A stretch of DNA of 64,000 nt, from the NCBI GenBank assembly GCA_032173965.1, contig JAVUNC010000004.1, positions 26,451,001 through 26,515,000 on the forward strand, written 5' to 3'. Numbering within the stretch: position 1 is the stretch's first letter; each line of letters begins with the position of its first letter. This DNA is from Sitta carolinensis (taxonomy: Eukaryota > Chordata > Aves > Passeriformes > Sittidae). Below are positions 37,616 to 51,208 of the stretch, piece after piece. Both the position numbers and the translations under genes were made by a program. The notes beneath the pieces were generated by a model. The model did not search any database. It worked only from the letters and a program-made list of their open reading frames with translations, and was not told where the DNA came from.

Positions 37616-40600
37616 CAAGAAGTTCTCTGTGATAAATGCTTTCTAAATAGAGTATCCACAAACTGCCTGAGAATGGGTTATCCACCCTAAAAGTTGCTCT
37701 AAAGAGGGGAAAATCCATACACACACCTGCCAAAAAAATTCCCTTTCTGCCTTTCTCCTTCACCTGGAAGCCCTACCTGGATGTACCACTTGGAGAGTTA
37801 ATGCCACATGCTTGCACAAGTAGGGGTTGATGAAAACACCTTCCCAAAGCAGCATGGAGGGGTTGAGCCCACACTTGGAGTTTTCAGACCAGATGACAAC
37901 CAGCAATGTCTTGTGTTTTCCTCACTCTGTACTGAGGTTGAGCTAGGTCAGTAGAGACTGAGTAAAGTTCAGACTCTGTAAAGTTTCCTCTGGGATTACC
38001 ACAAACACAACCATTTTGGGGAGATGTTTTTCCAGATGATGACATTAACTTCTTCCTTCTCATGTCAGTGAATCAAATTACTGAAAATCATGTGTCCAGC
38101 TCTGAACTCAAAACCTTTTATGCCATATAAACCCCATACCAAACTTCAATCTCCCCAAACCTTCTACAGTAGATTTTCCAGTTGTGTAAAAGAAGCCACA
38201 GACACGTATTTTTTTTATTTTTACTGACTCCGACACTGTGCTAAGCCATACAGAAAAGCCCAAATTGCTCAAACCTTTACAATGTTTATGCCTGCCTTAC
38301 ACTACTGTTTTTTTACTCCAGACAATTAAGAATGCTGGGGCCTTGCACAAGTGAACTAAGTGACTTTCAAAGCCTGATCTGCTCATTCTTTGAAGTCAGT
38401 AACTGCTCATTAGATAGTAGTTATAAGTAATATATTTCTCTTTATGCCTCTTACTGACAACAAGAAAAACATTAATTTAACTTCTTTGTCTGAATGTGAA
38501 CTATAGCCTTAAAAAGAAGATGACTTTGCTGCTGTTGCCCTACAACTCTCAAAGAGAAATGAAATACTGCAGGGATTCTAGAACAGTGACTTTCACATGA
38601 GAGAATAATTTCAGATACAATGTGCCAAGATATAAAAAATACTAGTTCCGCTTTATGCATATTATGTCTCCTTGACCCTGTCCAATTCTTAAAAGGATAC
38701 ATATATTTACAGGACTTAACAAACACTTTGTTTCCAGCTGATTTCTCTCTGGCAAAGGAACCACTATTGAAGTGTTAGGTTTTTTTGCTATAGACTCAGA
38801 ATCACACCACTGATACATTTATTATTGTCACTGTTAGGATCATTGGTATGAATGTAACATCAAAATAGCCACTTCACAATCTGTGAGTCTGTACACATGA
38901 TAAAAGAAAATGCTAGCAATATAAATAGATGAAGCCAGAGGAATGGGAGCACAGTCAAGAAGAAGTGAGATACTCAAGGTCATGCAAAGTACAAGTGAGA
39001 AAGAACTGAGGTTTTATCCCCATAAAAATTCCTGAAACATTCCATATGTTAGCCTTTTTGAAGGCATAACATAAAGTAACATAAACAACTTGCCAAATTA
39101 GTATGATCTAAATTTAGGATGTTATTCTACATAATGTAATGTATCTCTAGCTTAATTTTTTCAGTGAATCTTTAGTGACTTGCTAATCTGATCTGACATA
39201 AACACAGAATAATCATAAGTAATAATCAGTAATTGATTAATTCTGATAATGGTGTATGATGATTTATATTATATTTCATAACAGTGCCTTATAGAACATT
39301 CAGTAACAATGCAAATAATTAACCAACACTAGAAGAGGGGACGTTGTTGTATAAATGAACTCCTGACCTCTCTTCGAATTTTTTTTTTTTTACGTATATA
39401 TATAATAGTTCAATAACCACTGAACTAATTCAAAACAGAGTATGTTTATTAAGGTATGTAGTCAGATTTTTACAATTGCTTCTCTCATACTAATAATCAG
39501 GAAAATTTTAGCCATTCTTTGTATTTTCAGGCTGCCTTTCTTAAAAACGTTCCACAGATGGCATTTTTGACTAGTTCTCTGCAGTAATGATTTATAAAAG
39601 TTGCATAGAGGCTTATGAGTCCCAGTTAATATTTAAAGCATGCTTTCAGTGGCAGCAGGGAGTGATCCATCTATGTCAATAGTAGAAAATGGCAGCAACA
39701 AAAGTTTCCTTGGGAGGTCTGCCCTTTTGAACACAGGGCAGTTCATATGTCTTGTAGAGAACTGTTCAATGGGTACCCTGGGGGCACACAGTGCCTCCTC
39801 TTTTGTTTGGGCTCCATTCATGACACCTCAAAATTTCCATGTATCTTCATGAAGTGTAATGTGGCTAACCTGTGTGATACTTTGCACTCTCATAGTCTAA
39901 AGAACTATCTCTAACTGCCCTAACTCCTGCTTGTCTTTGTATACCTGTTAATCAAAAACAGTTTTAAAAACAGCTTAGGTCTTTTACAAGTTTAAATAGA
40001 GAGTATACACATTAAGATTTTTCGATTGAAGAAAAACCTAAAATTGGTAGTCTGGATTGACAAGTATCTCTGCAATCACAGTTTTACAATTTTGATGCTT
40101 CTAAGTCCAATGTCTCAGTTAAAAAAGACCCAAAATTAATTTTTCTAAATACAGGTGTTATTCTATATTGCTATATCTAAAAAAAACAGTCAACAGAAAC
40201 TAAGGTATATATAATATGGGAATAAAATAAATTTCTTGCTACAGTGGAATTCTACTGTCATTAATAAATGTTGATCTGTTAAAGACAGAAACTGAAAACA
40301 AAATTTAAAATGTGGAAGTTTCATATATTTCAGTGGTTCTTTTCTCTTAGAGCAAAATAAAAGTCTTATTCATAAGTGTGCACACACAGGATTTTAAGGT
40401 AGAATAAGTCCCTGCAGATACACAGGCTTCTTCAGGTAAATATTCTAAAACAGGGAAGTGATGAAATCTTTCAAGAGCAATCACTTCCATTCTTTAAAAC
40501 ATAAGCAGAAACTGGATCTATATGTATACATTATTAATTCTCTTTCATTTTTAAACACATATATAAACTTATATTCATATAAACACCTGTGTGCACACTT

Positions 40601-43007
40601 AAAATGCCTCTATACAAGAAAACTGATTTGAAATTTCAAATGCTTACGTTTGCAAATGTCTGTTACAATTTTAGCAGTATTTGTCAGAAGTGCATTTGAA
40701 AGAGTTTATTTTCTGTTCTGAGTGTTGACTTCTGAATGAATTACAAGTGAACATTCTATGCAGATTCTCCAGAAATGATTAAGAAGGCACCTAGAAAATT
40801 TTAATACTTGGACATATCCAGACTTTAAATCTTATAAAATCATGAAACCTCTTTCTAGGCACTTGATTTATGTATGTAAATGTCTGCAACTTGAAAAGTT
40901 CATGTGCATGTTTAAGCACATGTATTGTTGCTGTGACCACTTTGATATAAATTGAATGCTGGATTTTCATTTGCTTCTGAATGAAGAAATTGCAGAAAAC
41001 CAGGCAGCAGTTGTCTAAAAAGGCCATGTAAAATGCAGCTGGGATGTAAATCAGCAGAGATACAGTCTCAAGCACCTTTGCATACACAAATAGGAGACAT
41101 TTCTGTGGTTTTATGACAAAAAAATAATTCCATAGACAGTTGTGTTAAATCTAGAAGTCATCAATATAAAGTTGCAGATGTTTCAAAATCTGATTAGGGC
41201 TGACACTTCTTTTGGTTTTAGGTCATTTAGTTAAGAGTGTTTAGATATTTGCTAGAAAATATGGTGTGCAAATCTATATAAATAAAAGTGCTGGCAAATT
41301 GCTCAGGGTATTAACTATAATCTCATAATTCAACATTTTTTTTTCTAGGGAAACAAAATGTTTGATGTGACTCTCAAGTTTTCTACATGGCAAGGCTTAA
41401 CAAAGAATAAATATTCCGTAGTCCACTTTTTTAGATGGAAGACTGAAACATACGTATTTTGCATTTATCAGAAATTATTATTTCAGGGTTATAGTATGCA
41501 AGTGTCCTGATTGTATGGCCACATAGAAAATAGTAATGAGAGTGGTATTATAATGTAAATAGATATATATGGGTTCAAAAGAGAAAAAGGAGGTACGGTA
41601 TAATTTAGTAATTCAACAACAGTTTTGTATTTCTACAACCTCAGTATCACATTAAATCTTGGTAATGAATAATATTTGCAAAATAGTAGGTGTTAAAAGG
41701 AGTTCTTTGTCAACGATGCTGTTTCCAGGTTTCTTTTCTTAAAAAGAAAGAATGGGTGAGGAAAAAATCTATTATTTGATCCTGAAGAAATAGTGAACAT
41801 ATGTATAAGAAAAGACAAAAAGCCAGAACTGTAATCCAAGTATGAAATATGGATGCCCAAGGTAAAAAGTAATTTTAGCACTCCTTATTAATATTTTGAC
41901 CTGTTAAAGATATTAAAGAATTTATTGTCATACTAGGAGTTGACTATATCTAGTTCTATATTGCAATAGATGAAAAAATTAATTTCAACATGGATCATAG
42001 TCCCTAATTACATTAGCATTGAACCATTTTCCCTGCTATCCAACCTTTGCTGTAAACCCTGCAGACTAATATATTCTAAGCTCAGAGGGCATGCAGCCTT
42101 TAGCTGTTTAGATTTGTGGGAAAAAACTCAAACCCAGATCACAAAACTGCCTCTAAAAATTTATTTGTTAAGCCTATCAATTCCTCTTTAAGCAAATAAT
42201 GTACATAAAGCCTCATTTAAAAAAAAAAAAAATTATGTGTTGAGTCCACTATTCTCCATCCAGCAGCCAAAAGGATCTCTGCTTCAAAAACCTGTTCACG
42301 CCTCACAGTTACAGACTTTCAGCTGGTTTTCTTTAGCACTTGTAACATAAAGTACATTTAAACACTTTTCTTCCATCTCAAAGATGAAAAAATATATTTA
42401 AAAATTGTATGTCATTATGCATTTTGTTTTAACTTGATTACTCATAGACTCTTTTCTGATCAGCTAATAATGTATTCTGATCTGCTCAGATGTTTTATTC
42501 TGCTAGTAATGAAGAATCCCAAAGGAAGACAATCATCATTCAAGACTATATCCTCTCCCGAGCAAGGGTTAAGCCTAATTTAGATATTTTGCAGTGTTAA
42601 TAGAAGTAACAGGCAAATACATTAGTGTTTAAGTATTCAAAGGGGCCATATAGTTCTATTTTCAATATTAAACTTTTTGCCACCTAACCTGGTTATAGAA
42701 ATTACTTCCATTTATTTCCTCTAACCTCATGGACAATTTCGTGGGTGTTCAGGGAAGAAGCATTTAGATCACTCATGACTGTGACTAGCAATAGAGGTGG
42801 TGATGATGATAGACTACTGATGAGCTATGAAAATATGCTAAAACTTAGTTTTGCTTTTATTTTCATTGTATGTTCAATTCTGCTATACAGCAAGTACCTT
42901 GCATCAATATTCAGGGGGATATGGCTAGAAAATGTTACTACGAAAATCATTTGTGGCTATACAGAGAAATATAGGGATATATTCCTCTCTATACACACAT
43001 ACACACA

Positions 43008-43042
<35 letters not shown>

Positions 43043-43334
43043 TGCACACATATACTGTGTATGTATTTACACACAGAAACTGAAAAATTTTAGCATAACA
43101 GAGAAATGTTTCATATATAATTTACTTGGAAGAAATATATAATAATTCAAAAATAATTTATTTATAAATAAAATTTATTTAATGATCTGGAAAAAAAGTT
43201 TGTTAAGTAGTGTTTTTCAAGTATTTTGTGTTCTGCATTTAAAATACAGATGTAAAATAATTGCATTCATTGTATGACATAATGACTCTCGCTCCACAAC
43301 TACTAGTGGGTGTTGGTCTCTTCTACAGGAAGAA
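37616..43334. other. Presumed EYS intron with simple repeats only
   Basis: AT-rich sequence with no recognised gene or transposon. It contains a TA/CA microsatellite at 42991-43055. A short minus-strand frame at 39633-39821 with mixed amino-acid content is mentioned in the findings. Confidence 0.45.
42991..43055 (+). repeat. (CA)n/(TA)n microsatellite
   Basis: A compound dinucleotide repeat: imperfect ACAC units, then about 14 TA units, then CA-rich units again. It is partly palindromic and could extrude a hairpin. Confidence 0.95.
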
Positions 43335-43580
43335 TCAGTGAGACAAGAGGAAAAGGCATCAAGTTATACAGGGAAAATTTAAATTGAAAATTAGGAAAAT
43401 ATTCTTCACTGAAAGGGTGGTCAAGTTTTTGAACAGGCTGCCCAGGGAAGTGGTTGAGTCTCTATCCCTGGACATATTTAAAGACAAGTAGATGCGACAC
43501 TTAGGGAGGTAGTTTAATGAGGAACTTGGCAGTACTGGGTTTGTGGTTGGATTCAATGACCAGGAAATGATGGCTTATTG
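43335..43580 (+). mobile_element. CR1 LINE 3' fragment, plus strand
   Basis: The sequence carries the usual CR1 3' landmarks in sense order: ttcactgaaagggtggtcaa, then GGCTGCCCAGGGAAGTGGT, TGAGTCTCTATCCCTGGA, GACACTTAGGGAGGTAGT and GGTTGGATTCAATGA. The very last octamer repeats of CR1 are decayed. The piece is 5'-truncated, as most genomic CR1 copies are. Confidence 0.9.
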
Positions 43581-45348
43581 GGTTAGGAGGGGAGAAATTG
43601 TCCAGGATGACTGGACCAGCAAGGCCATTGTTCTAACCATTGAAATTAAAAAGCAATGAGTAGTGAAAATAGTGGTTCCCCGGAGGAACATGTTTGCAAA
43701 CACACAATGCTGCAGTGCTAGTTGAGCCTGAAATAGAGAGCTGCAGGTAAAGGCCAGACCAGCCAGGAGTGACTGTCCTGCTACTCCAGGTCCACGGTGC
43801 AGGACACAGCCATGCCAGAGGATCTGGGGCCTTGGTGAGTATGAATCTGTGTGTTTGTGGGGGGGTATTTGTGCTGTAGAATAGGAACTGCTGTACAGTT
43901 ACTATACTTATCCCACAAAGTAAATTAATCTTACATTTTGTGTTACTCAGGAGTGTGGTTCTGTTCTTGTAGCCACACCAGCCTTAATTCCCCTGTTACA
44001 ATCTGTTTGGGTCAACACTACACCAACAATCAATACTAATCAAGAATGCAGTTTTGCCTCTCTGATACAGCTTTAAATCAGTGTTAAGAAAGGATGCCTA
44101 GCAGAAGGTATATGGACACTGGTAAGTAACTTGTTTTGAAAAGCATAGCCTTATTACTGAACAGAGGAAGCGGCAACAAGTTTTTTTTAATAAGGTCCAG
44201 TATAGGTCAGAGTATTGATTATAGCATACAGAGTCTATAGCTCTTAAAGCTGTTAACTTTTTTCACAAAACAGATGCTACAAAAAATTGTTATCCCTAAG
44301 ATGTCTTCACTGCCTTAACAAATCGAGGTATGCTTAATCCAGTAGGTAGCGTATTCTTGGTATTAATATATAAAGGTGGAATATAAATTTAGCAAACAAA
44401 CAAATATGCTTGTGTACCTAAGGCTCAAAACTGTTGGCAAGATATGCTCTGAAGGATTCAGGATCAAATAATTTGATTCTGAGGATCTCACATTCTGACT
44501 GTATATATTTCACAATTTTCTTCATTTTTTAAAACTTTAAATTAGTCATGATCTAGTCCTGTGACGAAACCCATTGCATTCAGAGATGTGGTTTTAGAAT
44601 ACATCTTCTGGTTTAGTTTCATCAAAATTAATCCTCTTTGTGTACTTTAAGACTTAATTTTATGAATAAAATCATAGTAAATCAGTCAATGAAAAGATAT
44701 TTCAAAAGTCCAATCTATATAAAGCAAAATATAAAGTATGCCCTTTCTTATATCCCATAATATCTGATAAACACCTAACCAGTACAATTAGTGAACCAGC
44801 TCAGAGAGACATACAGTTGACATACATAAGGACCCATGTCCTTAGGGGTATGAGTCAGTGACCCACTGCTTTAGAGGCTGAAGACCTGGACTGCTACCAG
44901 ATCTGCCAGAAATCTGCTAGGCTGTTGTGAAAGCTTTGGGTACTCTAGGGCATTTGCAATGGCATTTCTATGAATGCTTAGGCAACAGAGCCTGAAACAA
45001 GACACTTGAACTTCAGGTCTTCAGGGAGGGTTCATTTGCATTTCTGGCTGCAGTGGTTGCACTTTTTTTCATTGACTACAGTAGCAGCATAGATAACTGG
45101 CTGGCTGTGTGTTGTTTAAACCTAAATGCAGGGACACGTGAAAATTTAAATGTATATGTTTTATTCTTCATATAATCACAACAGTTGTCTCCACTGCACA
45201 CAAAAACACACATCACCTCCGTGTGTGCCTTGCCACTTTCAGTACCAAACCCAATACCATTAATATAGCAAGCTAATTTTTTTCATACTCAAATGGCTTG
45301 GTCTTTGCCAAGAGATAGACTGTTATTTCTAGGGTGATATGCTAGATT
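43581..45348. other. Presumed intron; one GC-richer unassigned block
   Basis: The first 300 bases (about 43650-43870) are less AT-rich than the surroundings and could be a remnant of another mobile element, but I recognise no landmark in it. The rest is ordinary AT-rich sequence. Confidence 0.35.
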
Positions 45349-45722
45349 TCACAGAATGATTTGGAATGAATGGGACCCTCAAGCTCATCTTGTCCCAAGA
45401 CCCTCACTGTGGGCAGTAATACCACTCACTACATTGGGTAACTCAGGGCACCATCCAATTTGGCCTTGAACTATTCCAGAGAGGATACAGCTTCTCTGGG
45501 CAACCTGTTCTAGTGTCTCATTGCTCTCACAGTGAACAATTTCTTTCTAATATCTAATCTAAACCTACACTCTTTCAGTTTAGAAAGAGTCACTGCATGC
45601 CTGTCCTGTCACTACATGCCCTTGTAAAAATTCCCTCTCCAGCTTTCTTGTACATACTGGAAGAGTTCCTGTATTACTGTCTAGTCCATCAAAGCACAAA
45701 AAGGCTTGTTCTCCAGAGAAAT
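45349..45722 (-). mobile_element. CR1 LINE 3' fragment, minus strand
   Basis: The plus strand begins with tcacagaatgatttggaatg and continues with the reverse complement of a CR1 3' end: a diverged GGGACCCTCAAGCTCATCTT, TCCAATTTGGCCTTGAA, CTTCTCTGGGCAACCTGTTC and CTCTCCAGCTTTCTTG. These appear in the order expected for an antisense copy. It is 5'-truncated. Confidence 0.9.
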
Positions 45723-48700
45723 CTGCCTGACTAAGAAACACCATATGAATAACAATAGGCTTTACAAAGCGAAGTTTGTGGCAGTGTCACTCTAATGCAG
45801 CAGTGTTACACAGGGCTTCAAATAAGATGGGGGAGTGGGGTGGTATTGAAAGGCTGTGCTCAGCACTCTTATGAGAAACACTTCAAATGGAAAGATGACA
45901 TAATCGGTTCATAGCACCCATGTTTAATCTCTAGGGGTCTGGGTTCAAACATAGAACATCAGTAATGGAATGAGATGTGATCCTGAACTAATCTGTAATT
46001 GAAATTCACTTACATTCGAAGCACTCACATTATAGAAGCAATTATTATACCTTGGTAGGACTTAAAAGCACTGCACCCATTAAATAATTTGGTAATAGAG
46101 AGCTATGGAATACTACTAAGCATCACAAGAAGTCATATAATATTAATCACTGGGAATGTTGACGTTGACCAGGTGTGGAAATATGTGTATATGATATGAA
46201 AAACTTATGCTCCTGAATGCTTGTTTTAATGTCTTATATAAGAACTTATGGCAAGAATAGTAAAAATAACACAATTTAAACAGAAGTAGAAAATGTCTTG
46301 CATTGGGAGACCATAGATAAACTGCCCCTTTTATCTCAGCATTGATTCTTTCATGAGGTTCTGTTAAAAAAGTAACAGAGATGGAAGTTGATTGAAATAT
46401 ATGTCAGTGTTTGAAAGAGATTTTAAGAAGGATTAAGTAGCTTTACATTCTTATTTTTGTAGTGAATATTAATATTTACCATGTTCAGAAACTTTTATAT
46501 GTCTGTGATCTTAATTCATGTGGTTTAATAAAACCAAAGGAGTGATCTGTTATTGTCTTCAGGGAGAAGAATTTTATTTTCATTTTTCAGTTAATTCACA
46601 AAATGAAAGTGACATTTTTTATAAAGCACTGTTATGTACCTAAGTTATTCTGAAGTATTGTTCTCCTGGAAATTGTTGATCCACTGTTTATATGAAAGCT
46701 CACACTGTTCAGTTCTTCTTCATCTTGCCCATCAGTCATTATAGTCAACTACCCAGCTCCTAATCAAGGCAAGGTCAAGATTACCCAACAGTTGCTTTGT
46801 TTTGCTTAAATTCTTTCTACCTCAATATAAGTGCTAAATTATTTGTTTCTTTGATAATAGTTTTCCCCTAATTTTACATTAAACTGGAATTCTTTCTTTC
46901 TTTCATTAAACTGTATTCTTTCTGTAAATTCTGCTTCTTTTATTTATTATTCTTTTTTTCTTGTTCCAAATAGGAAGATAACTCTTCCACGGAAGAATGA
47001 ATAATCTCCCAGACCAACAGGAAATTTCTATGGTCTGATTTTCAATTATTCATTCTGCTATAATTGTGTTTCAGTGTGCAGATGTTTTAACTAATGCTGT
47101 AATCCTCTTTCTTAATGTCCTTTGTAATTTAAAGACCAAAATGTGAGAAAGGGACTGGATTTGGTATTGACTGAATAGAACATTGAAGAATGTTTAATTT
47201 CTAAATAGAAATTAAAATAGATGAATTTCATGTGACATACCTTGTGTCTACGATTTGGCAACCAGCTTGATATTTCACTGTCAGGATTGTCATGCCAGCT
47301 GTATGATGTTTAGTAAAAGACAATAGGGTATTCCATTTAGTTGCCTTGCATCTTCAACCGGGTATTATTTTCCTGAAACTGAATGGGCTATTAAGAAATG
47401 TGCCTAAACATTTAAATAATTTCCCAGAAGACTGACCCTTAAGTATAGATCTGTATTGTCCAAAGAAAATCAATATGGTTTTCAGGTTCTTAAATTAAAA
47501 AACCAACCAACCAACCTCTGGAAAAAAAATAGTACACATATTTTCTGTCATAATTGAGGAACAGTTCTCTGAGTGCATCTGAACGCACTAGGTTGTGAAA
47601 ACAGCAGTGACCTAAAACTGCTGAATCATAACTTACATTTAATGTCTGGGTAAAATAATGGAAACCTTCGTTTCTTTTGTAATGTGACAGGGATGTCAAG
47701 GCAGAGCGAGTAGGAAGAGAAAACTTGTCAATGTGGCCCTTATGCTCAACTGCTTTCCAGACATCATGTTACACTGTGCTATTGTTTGTCTTTCAGTGTG
47801 TGATCTGAGAAACTGTCTGACTGCAAACTGATGTGCAAACCCTCATAGATGAACTTGCTTTTGAATCACCAAATAATGCTCTAAGGCTGCCTGGATCTAT
47901 TTTTTGACACTCTTGCAAAACAAGTCTATACCCAAAGAATCATCCTGTGAGGTTCTCTTCAAACGAGATCACTGACTAGAGTAACAAGACCTCTAATGTG
48001 CCACCTCTCTCATTTTGACAAAAAGTAAACTTATAATCCAGTAAATCACAGTTTTAAGTCTGTACTGATGCCTAACCTACTCTCACAGAATTAAGTCAAA
48101 ATCTTGGAAGCCCCAAAATATCCATTATGGGCCAATACAGATTTTTTTTTTCCATATCTTTAAAGTAGAATTTTCTCAATTTCCCTCTGAAGTCACACTC
48201 ACTATTTTTTGTACACTTTTAAGCCACTCTTGGTTTTCTTGGTTTGTTTATTTTTGTCCATAGCCTCCATATTTTATATTTTCCTTTATTCTTTTAAGAA
48301 TTGTTGCCTTTAGAATCTTTTCTTGAAAGAACATGTGTCAAATGGGGGGTTACATTCCCTTTTTAGCATGTATCAAGGGGGCAATCCAGTGTTACCAAAT
48401 CAGCTGCTCTGAACCACCTCTAGGAAGCACATACTTCATGTTGTTATCAACAGAACTGTGTAGTGTGAACAGCTCACCATCTCATTCTCCTTAAACAGAC
48501 ATCACTTTTATATGCCAGAAAACTTCTACATGGCAACAACATTTAGTTTTGTTGCGTCATCATCAAAATAGCCTTCACAGATAAGACACAACAGACTGTT
48601 TTGTCTTTGCAAGTCCCACAACAAAATATTTTAAAAATCAGTGGAAATACTTAAAAACTTTTCAAGTAACAGTTTGACTTCAACAAAGAAAATAATTAAA

Positions 48701-50639
48701 ACTAAAATTTATTGATTTTTCCTTATTTGACTATAAATTGCGCCTGCCTGTGCAATGTAAATATCATTCTTTGTACCTGAAGGCTACATGAAATACAGTT
48801 AGGACAGACAGAATTAGCAAGACCTAGAACTATTATTACTCTTCAACTCACTAATGTAATACATATTTTATTCATTAGTTTCAATTATATCAGTTTTAAA
48901 TGAGTTTTAAAAACAGGTTTGGTTTTCTTCTGTGGCAGCCTATATGAGCAATATAATAAAGCAGTAATAAAACACTGTAGAAAATTCTGATAGGAAGTGA
49001 CAAATAGCAGACTTCATTTGCCAGGCAGCCCATAATCCACGACTGAACCTTTTTTGCAGTAAGACAAATAAAACAATAAAGGAGTTAATATCATGGGAAA
49101 ATAAATCTGTGTTGCTCTACAAAATATATTTTCTAACACAGTATATTGTGTCCTGTCAGACAGAATTTTATCAGCCCCTGCCTCATCAAACACTCACAGG
49201 TAAGTGTCTTTACTTTTATTCACTGGTTTTAGATGAGATATATTTTTCATTCCTAGAAAAATAATAGGAAAACAGGAAAACAATAGAAACTAAATATATA
49301 ATATGTTATTCTCTTCATACCGTTGCATTTTTTTATATATAACAAATAAGTTACTTTGTCTTTTCTGAAGTATTTCAAGTTAGCAGCTAAATAATTCATG
49401 CTTTTGTGATAACTAGTCTTTTTTTTCTTTTTAAAAGTTCATCCTATCTCCATGTTCTTCAAATTTTTTCTTCCCTTCTGAATACAATATTCCAACAGGT
49501 TTCAATTGCTAGGAATAATGAATCAAGGACTTGCAAGAAAACTTGATGATGGGCCAGAAAAGCACAAAAATGTCTCTCAGCTAGCTCAGGATATTAGAGT
49601 CTGAGTAGAAATTGAGCTTTTCCTCTATGTATTTTTGTAAAATGCTTGCCTACAGTTCTGTAATATAAGATCAGTCAGACCTAAACTAAATTTTTCAGAA
49701 ACAGCTGCAGGTAATGGAAATGCAGTTGAGGGTATATGTATCATTCCATATGTTCTGGTGTTTGACCAGGGAGACATCTCGATATGAGCTTAGAGAAAGG
49801 TTGCTCTCTTGGATGTTCTCCAGGATGCACTGGCATCCATTGTCAGTTGGCTGAGAAGTTAAATTTCACAGTCCATTAGTATGCTACATCTGGAGATCTT
49901 TGTGTACATTGTACATAGCTGTATACTTTGCAGTCTACAGATGGGGCTAGAATAAAATAAAAGAGGGAAGATCCTTGTTTTTCAGAATGAAAAACCCAAA
50001 GCCAACTAACTACTCACTGCCATCTTTATTTGGGACATAGGTACTGGCAAATATTTTAGCATCATAGAGGCTAGGAAGAAATTGTGATTTTTAATTAAAA
50101 AAAACCCAAACAAACCAAAAAGTTTTAAATCCCCTCAACTTAAATGGTGTCAAGAACTTCAATAATATAGAAAATTGAAAGTACTCTGCTTTTCATTCAC
50201 TGTTCTGCAGTCAGGTCACTATGTAGGTGCATAATCTATTTGAATTCCCATGGAAAACATAAAACCAACTCCATGTCAATGCTCGAGCAAATCGTTCCTA
50301 CTAGCTTGAGTGTGTACACAAACTACTTGAGACTAGTTTTTCCATCCACTAGTGGCAAGTGCCACTGAGCCCAAAGATGGAAAAGCAGCTCCAGTGTAAA
50401 GAACCAAATCCTTTTTAACTTATATATAGATGACAAATCTAGCTCACTTTCTAAAGACACAGTCATTTACCTTAACCTGTCTGGTTTGGGCAAAAACAAC
50501 CTCATCCTCCTTTTATTCATATATGGAAAGTTTTCCAAAATCTATCCTAATTTTGTTTTTAAAAACATAATTGTGTAAACATAACCCAGAAATAATCTCC
50601 TTTTGGCAAAAATATTAATGTTATCACAGGTTGCATTAA
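45723..50639. other. Presumed EYS intron without recognised features
   Basis: About 4.9 kb of AT-rich sequence. I see nothing in it beyond short low-complexity T-rich patches. Confidence 0.4.
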
Positions 50640-51208
50640 GAGAAATGTTGCCTGCATGTCAAGGGAGATGATCCTTACCCTCTGCTCAGCACTGGTGAGG
50701 CCAACTTCTGAGTGCTGTTCTGAAATACCCAGTGTAAGAGAGAAATGGACCTATGGAGAGAATGCTAGTAAAGGGCCACAAAGATGATAAAGGGACCAGA
50801 GCATCTCTCCTATGAGAAAAATCTAAGAGACATGCACCTGTACAGCCTGGAGAAGACTCAGAAGGGGATCTCATCAATGTCTACAAATACCTGAAGGGAT
50901 GGCGTGTAGAGAACAGACCCAGTCTCTTTTCAGCAGTGCCTAGTGACCGTACCAGAGGTAATGGGAACAAGCTGTGCACAGGTGGTTCTGTCTGAACATT
51001 GGAAAACACTTTTTCACTGTGAGAGTGACTGAGAACTGGCACGGTTTGCCCAGAGAAGTTGTGGAGTCTCCATCCATGGAGATATTCCAAATATATGTGG
51101 ACATGGTTCTGGCAACCAGTACTATGTGACACTGCTTGCAACAGGCCCATTGGACAAGATAACTTCCAGAGGTGTCTTTCAAACTAACATTCTATGTGAT
51201 TCAGTGAA
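50640..51208 (+). mobile_element. CR1 LINE 3' fragment, plus strand
   Basis: A longer CR1 3' piece. It contains, in order, the region around CTGCTCAGCACTGGTGAGGCC, then GGGCCACAAAGATGATAAAGG, TGTACAGCCTGGAGAAGAC, TCTACAAATACCTGAAGGG, GAGAAGTTGTGGAGTCTCCA and a final ATTCTATGTGATTCAGTG, which matches the CR1 terminal short repeats. It covers the end of ORF2 and the 3' untranslated region. Several stops break the reading frame. Confidence 0.93.

Noticed and set aside
37272..37763. 163-codon minus-strand frame with a long Phe stretch
   Set aside because: The Phe run is the translation of the 43-base A run on the other strand, and the rest is low-complexity T/G sequence. No protein family is visible.
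42745..43083. 112-codon plus-strand frame
   Set aside because: Its C-terminal third is the translation of the TA/CA microsatellite at 42991-43055. The rest has no recognisable content.
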